From: Kofleriaceae bacterium
GTDB lineage: Bacteria; Myxococcota_A; Polyangia; Haliangiales; Haliangiaceae
Assembly: GCA_024762925.1 (NCBI GenBank)
Contig: JANTGM010000028.1
Span: 1-58,881 of the forward strand
Reading direction: 5' to 3'
Length of the DNA: 58,881 bases
Below are positions 44,859 to 54,601 of this stretch, one piece after another (the first letter of the stretch is position 1; each line of letters starts with the position of its first letter). A program made the position numbers and the translations under genes. The notes below the pieces were generated by a model. That model ran no database searches. It saw only the letters and a program-made list of their open reading frames with translations, and was not told the DNA's origin.

Positions 44859-46055
44859 CTACTCGATCGCACACAAGAAGAAGCTTAGATAGCGCCCTTC
44901 AGGAAAGCCTGGACGAACTGGGTGGTCACTGGCGGCACCTCGCTCATCAGTAACAACCAAATCACGTCGCACTTCCATCGCGGCATCAGCCACCACTTCA
45001 AGCAAGTGGTCGGCTGTTACATGACTTGAGCATGAGGCGGAGCAGTAGATGCCATTGGGTGCAGCCACTCGCATGGCCATTTCGTTGACTCGGCGGTAGG
45101 CGCGCAGTCCCTTGCTTAGGGCCTTCTCAGACGAAGCAAAGCTCGGCGGATCGCAAATTACCAGGTCAAACTCTCGCTTGGCTGCAATCGCCTCTTCCAG
45201 AAAGTCAAAAACATCGGCTGCAGCGAATTCGTGTTTCCCAGGCTCCAGGCCGCTCAGCGTGAAGTTCCTCTTGGCGGCCTCAATCGCTGGTCCCGCGATA
45301 TCTACCGTAGTTGTCTTCGCCGCTCCTCCAAGGGCTGCAGCCAAAGAAAAGCCGCCCGTGTAGCTGAAGAGATTGAGTACGCGGAGCCCTTTGCTGCGGC
45401 TGCCAACCAATGCGCGATTCTCCCGCTGATCGAGAAAGAGTCCGGTTTTTTGTCCACGACGCAAGTCTACTTCCATCGTCGCAGCGCCCTCGCGAATCGT
45501 TACGGTCTGTGGGGGCGGTTCTCCAAGCCACTTGCGCTCGCGCCCTACCCTCCTTGCAGACAGCGACTTGAGTGGGTAGCCGTTCTTGCCAAGGCTGCTC
45601 TCCACAGTCTCTAGTAAGGGATACCAGAGTTTTTCTGAAGCCTCGCCATCGAGCAGCGCTATCGCATGCCCAGCATAGGCATCAACGACCAAACCCGGCA
45701 ACCCATCGGCTTCCCCATGCACAAGTCGCAACGCGTCGGTTCGCTCAAGTCGTGGATCTTGGGTTCGACGAAGCGCCGCTCGGGCAACACGCTTGGCCAT
45801 CCATTCCTCATCGATTTCGGCCCGCGTCCTTGTGTCTAAGACACGCAGCCGAATTGGCGACTCTGGGTCGGCAAAGGCAAGCGCAAAGGCCCCCTTCTCG
45901 TCCGTCACTCGTACCAGTTGGCCTGGTTTGAGCTTTGGACCAGGCACGACGCCCTGATCAAACACCCACGGATGTCCTCGCTGGATGTGGCGCCGGAGCT
46001 TCTTCTTCAAGTGCACCTGCTCGCGGTCGTGCCGCGATCTCGAATTGCGAGCCAT
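44859..46055 (-). CDS. rlmI: RlmI/RlmK-like class I SAM-dependent rRNA methyltransferase
   Basis: 398 aa. The N-terminal PUA domain (HPWVFDQGVV to RVTDEKGAFALAFADP) is followed by the central RlmI-type part and the Rossmann domain: GLRVLNLFSYTGGFSLAAAL (SAM-binding), TVDIAGPAIEAAKRN, and the catalytic-face motif FDLVICDPPSFA. The family methylates C5 of a cytosine in 23S rRNA; the exact site is assumed. Convergent with the preceding exported protein. Confidence 0.86.
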   Translation of the reverse strand: MARNSRSRHDREQVHLKKKLRRHIQRGHPWVFDQGVVPGPKLKPGQLVRVTDEKGAFALAFADPESPIRLRVLDTRTRAEIDEEWMAKRVARAALRRTQDPRLERTDALRLVHGEADGLPGLVVDAYAGHAIALLDGEASEKLWYPLLETVESSLGKNGYPLKSLSARRVGRERKWLGEPPPQTVTIREGAATMEVDLRRGQKTGLFLDQRENRALVGSRSKGLRVLNLFSYTGGFSLAAALGGAAKTTTVDIAGPAIEAAKRNFTLSGLEPGKHEFAAADVFDFLEEAIAAKREFDLVICDPPSFASSEKALSKGLRAYRRVNEMAMRVAAPNGIYCSASCSSHVTADHLLEVVADAAMEVRRDLVVTDERGAASDHPVRPGFPEGRYLSFFLCAIE

Positions 46056-46082
46056 GGGCGAAGTATACGACGATAGCTGTGA

Positions 46083-46976
46083 ATGAATCGCCTACTCATC
46101 ACCGCCGTCTTTGTGCACCTCGCATGCATGCGATCCACCCCGCACGCCACAGGCAAGGGCAGCCCCAGTCCCGAGAGCCACAAGGCTGACCAAGCAATGA
46201 TTCGCGTCGAAGCGGGGCCATTTCGCAAGGGCTCGACGGCACAAGAGCGTGAGCGCGCCTACGAAGACTACCTAGCGACGCGGGGAATCGACACAGCGCG
46301 AAATCGGCAGTGGTTTCAATTTGAGCCAGAGGCAAGCGAGGTTGCGATACCCGGCTACCGTATTGACCGAACTCCCGTCACACAAGCTGCCTATGCCGAG
46401 TATGTTGCCAACAACTCCAACGCTCGGGCACCGTCGATAGGTGAATCAGACTGGAAGGCGCAGGGGTTCACCCAAGACTATCGAACCGAAGTCGCTCGTC
46501 TAAACTGGCACAATCGGCGTCCACCTGCGACGCGATTGCAGCACCCCGTGGTACTTGTATCTTGGGCCGAGGCCTCGGCGTATTGCGCTTGGCGCGGTGC
46601 ACTTGTCGGCGAATCGAGGCGCCTTCCCGCAGCCGATGAATTTGAGAAGGCAGCCCGTGGACCAGGCGGAAGCGCGTATCCGTGGGGATCTCAATTCGAT
46701 GCAACAAAGCTGAACAGCGCTGTCTCGGGCCCCCGGGACACGATGGCGATTGAGAGTTTCCCCGAAGGCAACTCTTCCATTGGAGCATCGGATGTGGCGG
46801 GCAATGTCTTTCAGTGGACATCGACACCCTGGCCACACGGCAAAGGACGAATGACAGTAAAGGGCTCAGCGTGGGACGACATGGGGGGACTTGGACGAGC
46901 AGCGGCAGCACATGGGCGCAGAGCTACGGTGCGCCACGCGATTGTCGGCTTTCGTTGCGCAGGACCTCTTGAGTGA
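46083..46976 (+). CDS. Formylglycine-generating-enzyme-like (SUMF1) lipoprotein
   Basis: 297 aa. A lipoprotein signal (LLITAVFVHLACMRS) is followed by the FGE-sulfatase domain: GYRIDRTPVTQAAYAEYV, HPVVLVSWAEASAYCAW, RLPAADEFEKAARG, AYPWGSQFD and the end VRHAIVGFRCA. Many members lack enzymatic Cys residues and only bind substrates; the Cys pair needed for formylglycine formation is not evident here. The last 53 bases overlap the convergent propeller gene. Confidence 0.82.
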   Translation: MNRLLITAVFVHLACMRSTPHATGKGSPSPESHKADQAMIRVEAGPFRKGSTAQERERAYEDYLATRGIDTARNRQWFQFEPEASEVAIPGYRIDRTPVTQAAYAEYVANNSNARAPSIGESDWKAQGFTQDYRTEVARLNWHNRRPPATRLQHPVVLVSWAEASAYCAWRGALVGESRRLPAADEFEKAARGPGGSAYPWGSQFDATKLNSAVSGPRDTMAIESFPEGNSSIGASDVAGNVFQWTSTPWPHGKGRMTVKGSAWDDMGGLGRAAAAHGRRATVRHAIVGFRCAGPLE

Positions 46977-48027
46977 GTACTTCTCGCAAGGCGGTTTTGT
47001 AAGACTTATTCTTATGCAACATCTGGGCGTCGATAGGCCCCGGCAAGAGCCCAAGACCAATGCGCGTTTCTACTGCAGATGGGTCGTGAAGTGCGCGCCA
47101 CACAGGCACCTGTTCTTGTCGATCGAGCGCAATCACGCTGCCAAGCAGCGGCTTTCCGTCTGTCGCCGAGCGATACATCCCGATTGCAAATAGGTAGCGA
47201 CCATCACCAGACCAGCGAGGACCGGTCTCATCAGTAACTGTCGTATCCAAAACCATCTCCCGCTCTCCACCCATCTCGGGCATCACGTAGATGTCCGCAT
47301 CGGCGCGTCCAGGTACTCGAGCTGCGAAAGCAATCTCGCCCGATGACCCCCATGCTGGGGTCATGTCTGCGGGACCATTGGTGAGCGTCATTTTCGCGCC
47401 CTTGGGAACCGCGCTCGTCCAAAGCCGGCTTGCGCCTTCCTCATCCACCTCCATGTATACAACTTGGGTCCCGTCGGGCGAGACGCTGGGGCTTAGGATT
47501 TGCCCATCGCTCTCGACGACGAGGGTCGCAGTTCCCAACATGCCATCGACGCCAAGTGGCGCCCGATACAAGTTGTAGCTACCGGAGCGATTGGAGCAGA
47601 AGTAGAGCCATTCGCCGTCGGGCGACACTCGTGGGTCGCGATCGACTTGAGGCCCATCGGTGAGTTGGACAGGCTCACCACCAGCAATGCTCACCCGCCA
47701 AAGGTTGGTACCTTCAAGCCCGCTTCGCCGCCGATTGCTCGCAAAGAAGACCCAGCGCCCATCGGCCGAAACCACCGGGCTGCGATCGAGGATCACCTTG
47801 CCGCCCAAGTCGGTGAGTTCCCGCTGGCGGCTGCCATCCACAGCGACTCCAACCAACCGGCCTCCTCGGTCCGAGCGCTCGGTTGCGATTAACATGACGC
47901 CACTTGCCAGTGAAGCGCCAGATCGGGCGCCCGTTCGCGTCTCAGAATTCTTCGCAGGCCCACAAGAAAACGCCACAACCAGCAGAGGGATTGCGGCGTT
48001 CGTGGGTCTCAAAGCCAACAGGCCCAT
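46924..48027 (-). CDS. TolB-like PD40 beta-propeller lipoprotein
   Basis: 367 aa with a lipoprotein signal ending LLVVAFSCGP. At least four PD40/TolB blades show the pattern SADGRWVFFASNR, RVSPDGEWLYFCSNRSG, SVSPDGTQVVYMEVD and WSGDGRYLFAIGM. It should bind proteins or glycans at the cell surface. It overlaps the end of the FGE-like gene, so both 3' ends are constrained by each other. Confidence 0.8.
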   Translation of the reverse strand: MGLLALRPTNAAIPLLVVAFSCGPAKNSETRTGARSGASLASGVMLIATERSDRGGRLVGVAVDGSRQRELTDLGGKVILDRSPVVSADGRWVFFASNRRRSGLEGTNLWRVSIAGGEPVQLTDGPQVDRDPRVSPDGEWLYFCSNRSGSYNLYRAPLGVDGMLGTATLVVESDGQILSPSVSPDGTQVVYMEVDEEGASRLWTSAVPKGAKMTLTNGPADMTPAWGSSGEIAFAARVPGRADADIYVMPEMGGEREMVLDTTVTDETGPRWSGDGRYLFAIGMYRSATDGKPLLGSVIALDRQEQVPVWRALHDPSAVETRIGLGLLPGPIDAQMLHKNKSYKTALREVLTQEVLRNESRQSRGAP

Positions 48028-48036
48028 TGGGCCTAA

Positions 48037-48432
48037 CTATTTGCCGATAAGAGCCGTAGGTGGTGCTTTGGTGGCACCTTTGGGGGGTTCTGGAGCAGTC
48101 GCGGCCGGAGCAGCTTCTCCCTCGGCAGGGGCAGCCTCGGCCGGAGCAGCTTCTCCCTCGGCAGGGGCAGCCTCGGCAGGTGCTGGTGCTGGTGCTGGTG
48201 CTGCTTTGGGGGCGGGCGCTTCTTCCGCAAGCTCAGACTCGGGCTGGACAGCGTGAGCGCTTGGGGGCGGATCAAAGGCTGCATAAAAGATGACAGCGAG
48301 CACACCGACAATGCCTCCACAGATCATTCCGAGAGTAAGAGCCTTCTTGCCCGACTCAATCGAGGTTCGCTCGTAAATGACGAAGCTCTGCTCCTGCTCA
48401 GGGGGTAGTGACGTAAAGTTTTTGTACTCCAT
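48037..48432 (-). CDS. Single-span membrane protein with Ala/Pro/Glu repeats
   Basis: 131 aa from the ATG at 48432, where a purine-rich GAGAGAAGAAC precedes; the frame to 48531 is longer but unlikely. One membrane span at residues about 30-52 (LTLGMICGGIVGVLAVIFYA) follows a short cytoplasmic head. The outer tail is Ala/Pro/Glu-rich, with the 12-residue unit EAAPAEGEAAPA twice, a 36-bp DNA repeat. Low-complexity spacer to the cell wall is likely; function unknown. Confidence 0.6.
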   Translation of the reverse strand: MEYKNFTSLPPEQEQSFVIYERTSIESGKKALTLGMICGGIVGVLAVIFYAAFDPPPSAHAVQPESELAEEAPAPKAAPAPAPAPAEAAPAEGEAAPAEAAPAEGEAAPAATAPEPPKGATKAPPTALIGK

Positions 48433-48790
48433 GTTCTTCTCTCTAACTGTGCTGGCAGTAGCACGGTGGACTGGGACCTTAGCCTTGCCGTTGCCATTTT
48501 GACCAGGGCCGCCATGAAAAACGATCCACATCCCGCAAATGGCTACGGAATCAACTCAGAGTGTATGCTGCTCACCCATCGGACACCAAGAAGCCAATCA
48601 GGTTCCCAGAATCTCGGGTTTGGTGGGGGTTTTTCGGCCCGACGCAAAACGCGTCTTCAGTCACCAGCCCCGTGTCCACTGTTGGCCCCCTGACTTGGGC
48701 GAGCATCGTGGTCCAACCACCTAAAAGTACACAAGATCGTTCATCCTTGTAGGCGGCGCAAGATTTGCTTAGTTTCGCCTTGTGAATGGA

Positions 48791-50347
48791 ATGCGGACAC
48801 TTGTGATGGCGCTCGCTCTCGGCGCCGCCTCTTGCTCAGCCCAAGATGCCATTGGGCCATCGAAGGATAAGGCTGACGATCAGTGTGCAACCGTGGAGGG
48901 CGGAATCGGCCTCACCTTGGATTTTGGGCAACGAGCGTTCAATCAGCCGATCGCAGCGGTCCCCCACCCGACAGAGGCCGACTTCTGGTACATCGGAGAG
49001 CAGCGCGGCATCGTGTGGCGAATGGTTCTTGCCGACGGCATTGTGACACCGAGGAGATTTCTTGATGGCCGCAGCCTCGTCAACTCGGAATCTCCAGATG
49101 CGGGGCTTCTCGGCATGGCCCTGCACCCAGACTTCGACCAAAATGGCTTTTTCTACCTCTCCTACACCGCTGCAAGTGCAGACAGCCCGGTAAACCTACA
49201 GAGCCGTATCTCCCGTTTTCAGACCATCGATGGTGGGCAGTCAGCGGCCAAAGATACTGAGGTAGTGCTGCTTACAGTCGAGCAGCCTCTAGATGACAAC
49301 AATGGCGGGCAAATCGCCTTTGGCCCAGACGGATTTCTCTATATTGGTCTTGGTGATGGTGGCGGTGGCGGTGATCCACAGGGCAATGCCCAGGACCCAA
49401 ACTCGCTACTCGGAAAAGTTCTTAGAATCGACATTGACGGCGCTGGCACCAACACCAGCTATGGCATACCAGCTGACAATCCCTTCGCTCAGGGTGGTGG
49501 GCGCCCCGAAATCTACGCAAGCGGCTTTAGGCAGCCAAAACGCTTTAGCTTTGATCGTGAGACAGGCGATCTTTGGCTTGGTGATGTGGGCCAAGACGCG
49601 GTCGAAGAAATCGATGTCGTCGAGCTTGGTGGCAACTACGGCTGGAGTGTTCGAGAGGGTGACCTGTGCTTTGGCAGCTCCACATGCGAGGAGTTTGACG
49701 CCCCTATTGCCACGTACGGCCACGAGGAAGGTGTGTCGGTTTCCGGAGGCTTTGTCTATCGAGGCAGCAGCCTTCCCGAGCTTGTTGGCTCCTACATCTT
49801 CGCTGATGCGTCGGCTGGCACGATTTGGGCGCTACGCCAAGATGCAAACAGTGCCTGGGAGCGACAGCTCTTGCGCACTGACACCGGTTCCATTGTCGGG
49901 CTGGCTGAGAGCGTTGATGGCGAACTCTTTGCCATCGATCAGACCTCTGGCAACATCTTTGCGATCACAGCAGGCGAGGTGTGCCCTGAGAATTCGCCAA
50001 GCGGAGCGACCAATGGTGGTGACACTGGCCCCATTACGTCCTTTGAAGAACTCTACGACCAAGTCATCTCGATCGATTGTGCTCCCTGCCATACCCAGCG
50101 CGCATTGGGTGGCTTGCGCATGGTGGACGCTGATACGGCCTTTGCCAACCTTGTTGATGCTCCGGCAGAAACCGCGGACTGTATGGGGCGCACTCGCGTC
50201 ATTCCCGGCGATGCGGAAAACTCGGTGTTCTCTGGCAAGGTCTCAGGTGTTAATCTCTGCGGGCCCACCATGCCTCTTGGACAAACTCCAAAGGCCAGCA
50301 CGATCGAAGCGATTGCTCAGTGGATCGAGGCCGGCGCTCAGCGGTAG
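48791..50347 (+). CDS. PQQ-dependent sugar dehydrogenase-like protein fused to a cytochrome c-like domain
   Basis: 518 aa from the ATG at 48791, which starts a lipoprotein signal (LVMALALGAASCSAQ); a GTG at 48782 is possible. The body is the six-blade glucose/sorbosone dehydrogenase fold (GLLGMALHPDFDQNGFFYLSY, DNNGGQIAFGPDGFLYIGLGDGG, GGNYGWSVREGD). After a linker, residues about 420-518 contain a CXXCH heme site (SIDCAPCHTQ), so electrons could pass from the sugar site to heme. It ends 12 bases before the radical SAM gene. Confidence 0.85.
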   Translation: MRTLVMALALGAASCSAQDAIGPSKDKADDQCATVEGGIGLTLDFGQRAFNQPIAAVPHPTEADFWYIGEQRGIVWRMVLADGIVTPRRFLDGRSLVNSESPDAGLLGMALHPDFDQNGFFYLSYTAASADSPVNLQSRISRFQTIDGGQSAAKDTEVVLLTVEQPLDDNNGGQIAFGPDGFLYIGLGDGGGGGDPQGNAQDPNSLLGKVLRIDIDGAGTNTSYGIPADNPFAQGGGRPEIYASGFRQPKRFSFDRETGDLWLGDVGQDAVEEIDVVELGGNYGWSVREGDLCFGSSTCEEFDAPIATYGHEEGVSVSGGFVYRGSSLPELVGSYIFADASAGTIWALRQDANSAWERQLLRTDTGSIVGLAESVDGELFAIDQTSGNIFAITAGEVCPENSPSGATNGGDTGPITSFEELYDQVISIDCAPCHTQRALGGLRMVDADTAFANLVDAPAETADCMGRTRVIPGDAENSVFSGKVSGVNLCGPTMPLGQTPKASTIEAIAQWIEAGAQR

Positions 50348-50359
50348 CGTGTTGGCCTG

Positions 50360-52426
50360 ATGAGCCTCACCCTGGTGCTGCCACCACTAACGCAGCTAAA
50401 CACGCCCTACCCTGCGATTTCGTATCTCGCCCAGGACTTGCGGCGCCACGGTATTGGTTGCTCCCAACGCGACTTTGGAATCGAACTGGTGTTGCGGCTT
50501 TTGTCTCGAAACGGGCTAGAAGAGGTCTTCGGATACCTGGCAGAGCAAGAACGCCTTCCCGAAGAAGCATGGCGTGCGCTGAGCTTGGCTGAGCATCACC
50601 TTGAAGTTATCGATCCGGTGATTGCGTTTTTGCAAGGGCGTGCTGCCAGCTTTGCCCCGCGAATTCTCGAGACAGGCTTCCTCCCGGCGGGTCCGCGCAT
50701 GCAGCGAGCCGACCTGCGGAGCTTTGGCGTCATGGGAAGCCAAGATGCTGCTCGGTACTTGGCTACGCTCTACATCGCGGATGCAGCCGACCTCATCACA
50801 GCGTGTATCGACGAGGGCTTTGCGCTCTCTCGGTATCAAGCGCACCTTGCGACCAGTGCAAAGAGCTTCGAACCATTGTGGAAGCGGCTTGAAAGAACAA
50901 CACTGGTCGACCGCCACCTCGATGAACTCTGCGATTCAATTGATGCAAATGTCGTTGGGCTCTCCGTCCCCTTTCCCGGAAATCTCTACGGCGCACTGCG
51001 AATTGGCCGCAGACTGAAAGAACGTGGCACCTATGTCATCATCGGTGGTGGATACATCAACACCGAATTGCGCTCTGTAGACGAAGCGAGGATTTGGCAT
51101 TGTGTAGATGCCATCACCTATGACGATGGTGAAGGCCCACTACGCGCAATTCTCGAACATCGGGCTGGCGGCAAGGACTGGCGACATCGAACGCGAACCG
51201 CGGAGGGGACATTTGAGGCCCCGGTCACAAGGCCGCCATTCACCTCTGCGCCGTTTTATGGAGACCTCGACCTCTCCTGCTACTTGCAAACGATCGACAC
51301 GCTCAACCCCGCGCACAGGCTATGGGCCGATGGGCGATGGAACAAAATCACCCTAGCCCACGGATGCTACTGGAAGAAGTGTACATTCTGCGATATTTCC
51401 CTAGATTACATTGGGCACTACGAACGTGGAGTCGCATCCGATCTAGTTGACGACATTGAACGCCTCATCGAAGAAACTGGGGAGCGCGGCTTTCACTTCG
51501 TCGACGAAGCGGCTCCACCAAAGCTCCTTCGTTCGCTTGCAATTGAGCTCCTCCGGCGTGGTGTGAAGATCAGCTTCTGGGGCAACATTCGCTTTGAGAA
51601 AAGTTATGACGAAGACCTATGCCGGCTTCTCGCTGCCGCTGGACTCATCGCCGTAACAGGAGGCCTAGAAGTTGCGAACGAGAGACTCCTAAGGCGCATC
51701 GACAAGGGAGTCACCGTAGAACAGGTTGCCCGCTGCACCTCGGCATTTCAGGCAGCAGGGGTGATGGTGCACGCCTACTTGATGTACGGTTTTCCCACAC
51801 AGACCGAGCAAGAAACTATCGACAGCATGGAATTGGTTCGCCAACTCTTTGCTTGTGGTCTCATCAACTCTGCATTCTGGCATCGCTTTGTGCTCACCAG
51901 GCACGCCCCGATCTTCGCTGCGCCAGAGAGCTTTGGGGTGCAAATCGACCAGCGCACAAAATCGTTTGCGCAGAACGATGTGCCACACGTTGACAGCGAG
52001 GGCTGTGACCACAATGCCTTTGACCAAGTCTTGCCGCTGGCTCTTGAAGCTTGGCTAAAAGGCGATGACATCGACCAGCCTGTTGGCCTCTGGTTCGACA
52101 CCCCGATGCCCGCGACCACCGAAGCCCATGACCGAATCGCAAGCGCGCTCAAGACGACCAAACGTAAGACCCGTGGTCGTCTTTTGTGGTTGGGTGGCGT
52201 ACCTATGATCTCGGAAGACGGACTCGTACTGCACACACCTGATGCAGAAGGCTCGATTGCGTGTACCGCAGATGCCCGAGAATGGCTCTGCCAACTACTT
52301 GAGATGGCAAGCCCCAATGAGGATGCGCTGATGCTCAACGACGCCCTGCAGGACTTCCCTGGCGACTTTGCCGAAATACAACTGGCGTGGCAGGAAATTC
52401 GAGAACTCGGACTCCTGATTCTCTAA
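50360..52426 (+). CDS. Radical SAM protein with B12-binding domain and a CX4CX2C motif
   Basis: 688 aa. The N-terminal 300 residues look like a cobalamin-binding domain ([37 protein letters not shown]). The iron-sulfur site reads [14 protein letters not shown] with Cys336, Cys341 and Cys344: CX4CX2C in place of the usual CX3CX2C, confirmed codon by codon. The barrel continues ([18 protein letters not shown]). It should use SAM, perhaps for methyl transfer, which would yield the SAH removed by the AhcY encoded 56 bases downstream. Substrate unknown. Confidence 0.82.
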   Translation: MSLTLVLPPLTQLNTPYPAISYLAQDLRRHGIGCSQRDFGIELVLRLLSRNGLEEVFGYLAEQERLPEEAWRALSLAEHHLEVIDPVIAFLQGRAASFAPRILETGFLPAGPRMQRADLRSFGVMGSQDAARYLATLYIADAADLITACIDEGFALSRYQAHLATSAKSFEPLWKRLERTTLVDRHLDELCDSIDANVVGLSVPFPGNLYGALRIGRRLKERGTYVIIGGGYINTELRSVDEARIWHCVDAITYDDGEGPLRAILEHRAGGKDWRHRTRTAEGTFEAPVTRPPFTSAPFYGDLDLSCYLQTIDTLNPAHRLWADGRWNKITLAHGCYWKKCTFCDISLDYIGHYERGVASDLVDDIERLIEETGERGFHFVDEAAPPKLLRSLAIELLRRGVKISFWGNIRFEKSYDEDLCRLLAAAGLIAVTGGLEVANERLLRRIDKGVTVEQVARCTSAFQAAGVMVHAYLMYGFPTQTEQETIDSMELVRQLFACGLINSAFWHRFVLTRHAPIFAAPESFGVQIDQRTKSFAQNDVPHVDSEGCDHNAFDQVLPLALEAWLKGDDIDQPVGLWFDTPMPATTEAHDRIASALKTTKRKTRGRLLWLGGVPMISEDGLVLHTPDAEGSIACTADAREWLCQLLEMASPNEDALMLNDALQDFPGDFAEIQLAWQEIRELGLLIL

Positions 52427-52482
52427 GACGGATCGGCACGTTCGACCTTGAGAGGCCTGATGGCCCCTGCTACAAGGAGGGC

Positions 52483-54015
<1,533 letters not shown>

Positions 54016-54048
54016 TCACGTTTCCCAAACGTACTCCAAGCCAAGCCA

Positions 54049-54070
54049 GGCGCTTTTTCCCCAAAGCGCC
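54049..54070 (+). terminator. Hairpin after ahcY
   Basis: Perfect 8-bp stem ggcgcttt (54049-54056) and aaagcgcc (54063-54070), 33 bases past the stop. There is no T run after it, so it may act as a weak or Rho-aided stop or protect the 3' end. Farther right, cacctagg (54114 region) and cctaggtg (54167 region) form a second, longer inverted repeat. Confidence 0.5.
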
Positions 54071-54189
54071 CCTCGCGAGCCCGCCATAGGGCACTTCTCT
54101 TAGAGGTGCCCTCACCTAGGCCACTCCTTGCGCTCTTCCTAGAAAGCCCAGACCAAACGTCCTAGTCCTAGGTGGAGGTGCTGCTCTTG

Positions 54190-54510
54190 CTAGGGGGGCT
54201 GTTCTGTACCAGCACGTTCGAGATGCTCCTCCACGCAGCTCACGAGCACATCGAAAACCCTCTCAAGTTCACACAGATCCGTTTGTGATTTCTCCTCCGA
54301 CCACCTTTGGACGAGTGTGGATGCAAGCGGAAATGCGGGTAGAGCCAGCAAGCCAAGAAGTGGCGTAATCGTTGCGAGTGCAATGCCGCCAACGCTTGCC
54401 GCCAACCACGCCTGCGTCAAGACGATGCTACGGCGCACCACATGCGCATTCTCGAAGTCGACCTCAAGGCTGATTGCAGTCTGCCCCTCGCCTGAGGTTA
54501 GCGACACCAC
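54190..54510 (-). pseudogene. Truncated membrane protein next to the MITE-like repeat
   Basis: 106 aa from a GTG at 54510, but the frame continues upstream (APVSVVVSLTSGEGQTAISL) into the repeat remnant at 54526-54601, so the true N-terminus is lost. One hydrophobic region of two spans (LTQAWLAASVGGIALATITP, LLGLLALPAFPLASTLV) is followed by a charged helical tail. The family is not recognised; truncation by the repeat insertion is the simplest reading. Confidence 0.5.
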
Positions 54511-54525
54511 TACCGAGACCGGCGC

Positions 54526-54601
54526 AAGACTGGCTGAGCCAGTCTCTCCAGCGGGCGAGAAGACGAGTGAGCGCGGTCTATCTTCATGAATCGCGCACTA
54601 G
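54526..54601. mobile_element. Partial MITE-like repeat
   Basis: The right 76 bases of the repeat family: ccagtctctccagcgggcga, then the end catgaatcgcgcactag. Its CTAG (54598-54601) contains the TAG stop of the minus-strand PhoD gene. The left part is missing and sequence passes into a truncated gene. Confidence 0.7.

Noticed and set aside
52427-52482. SAH riboswitch upstream of ahcY
   Set aside because: The leader is only 56 bases and shows no conserved SAH-riboswitch core or clear pseudoknot pairing.
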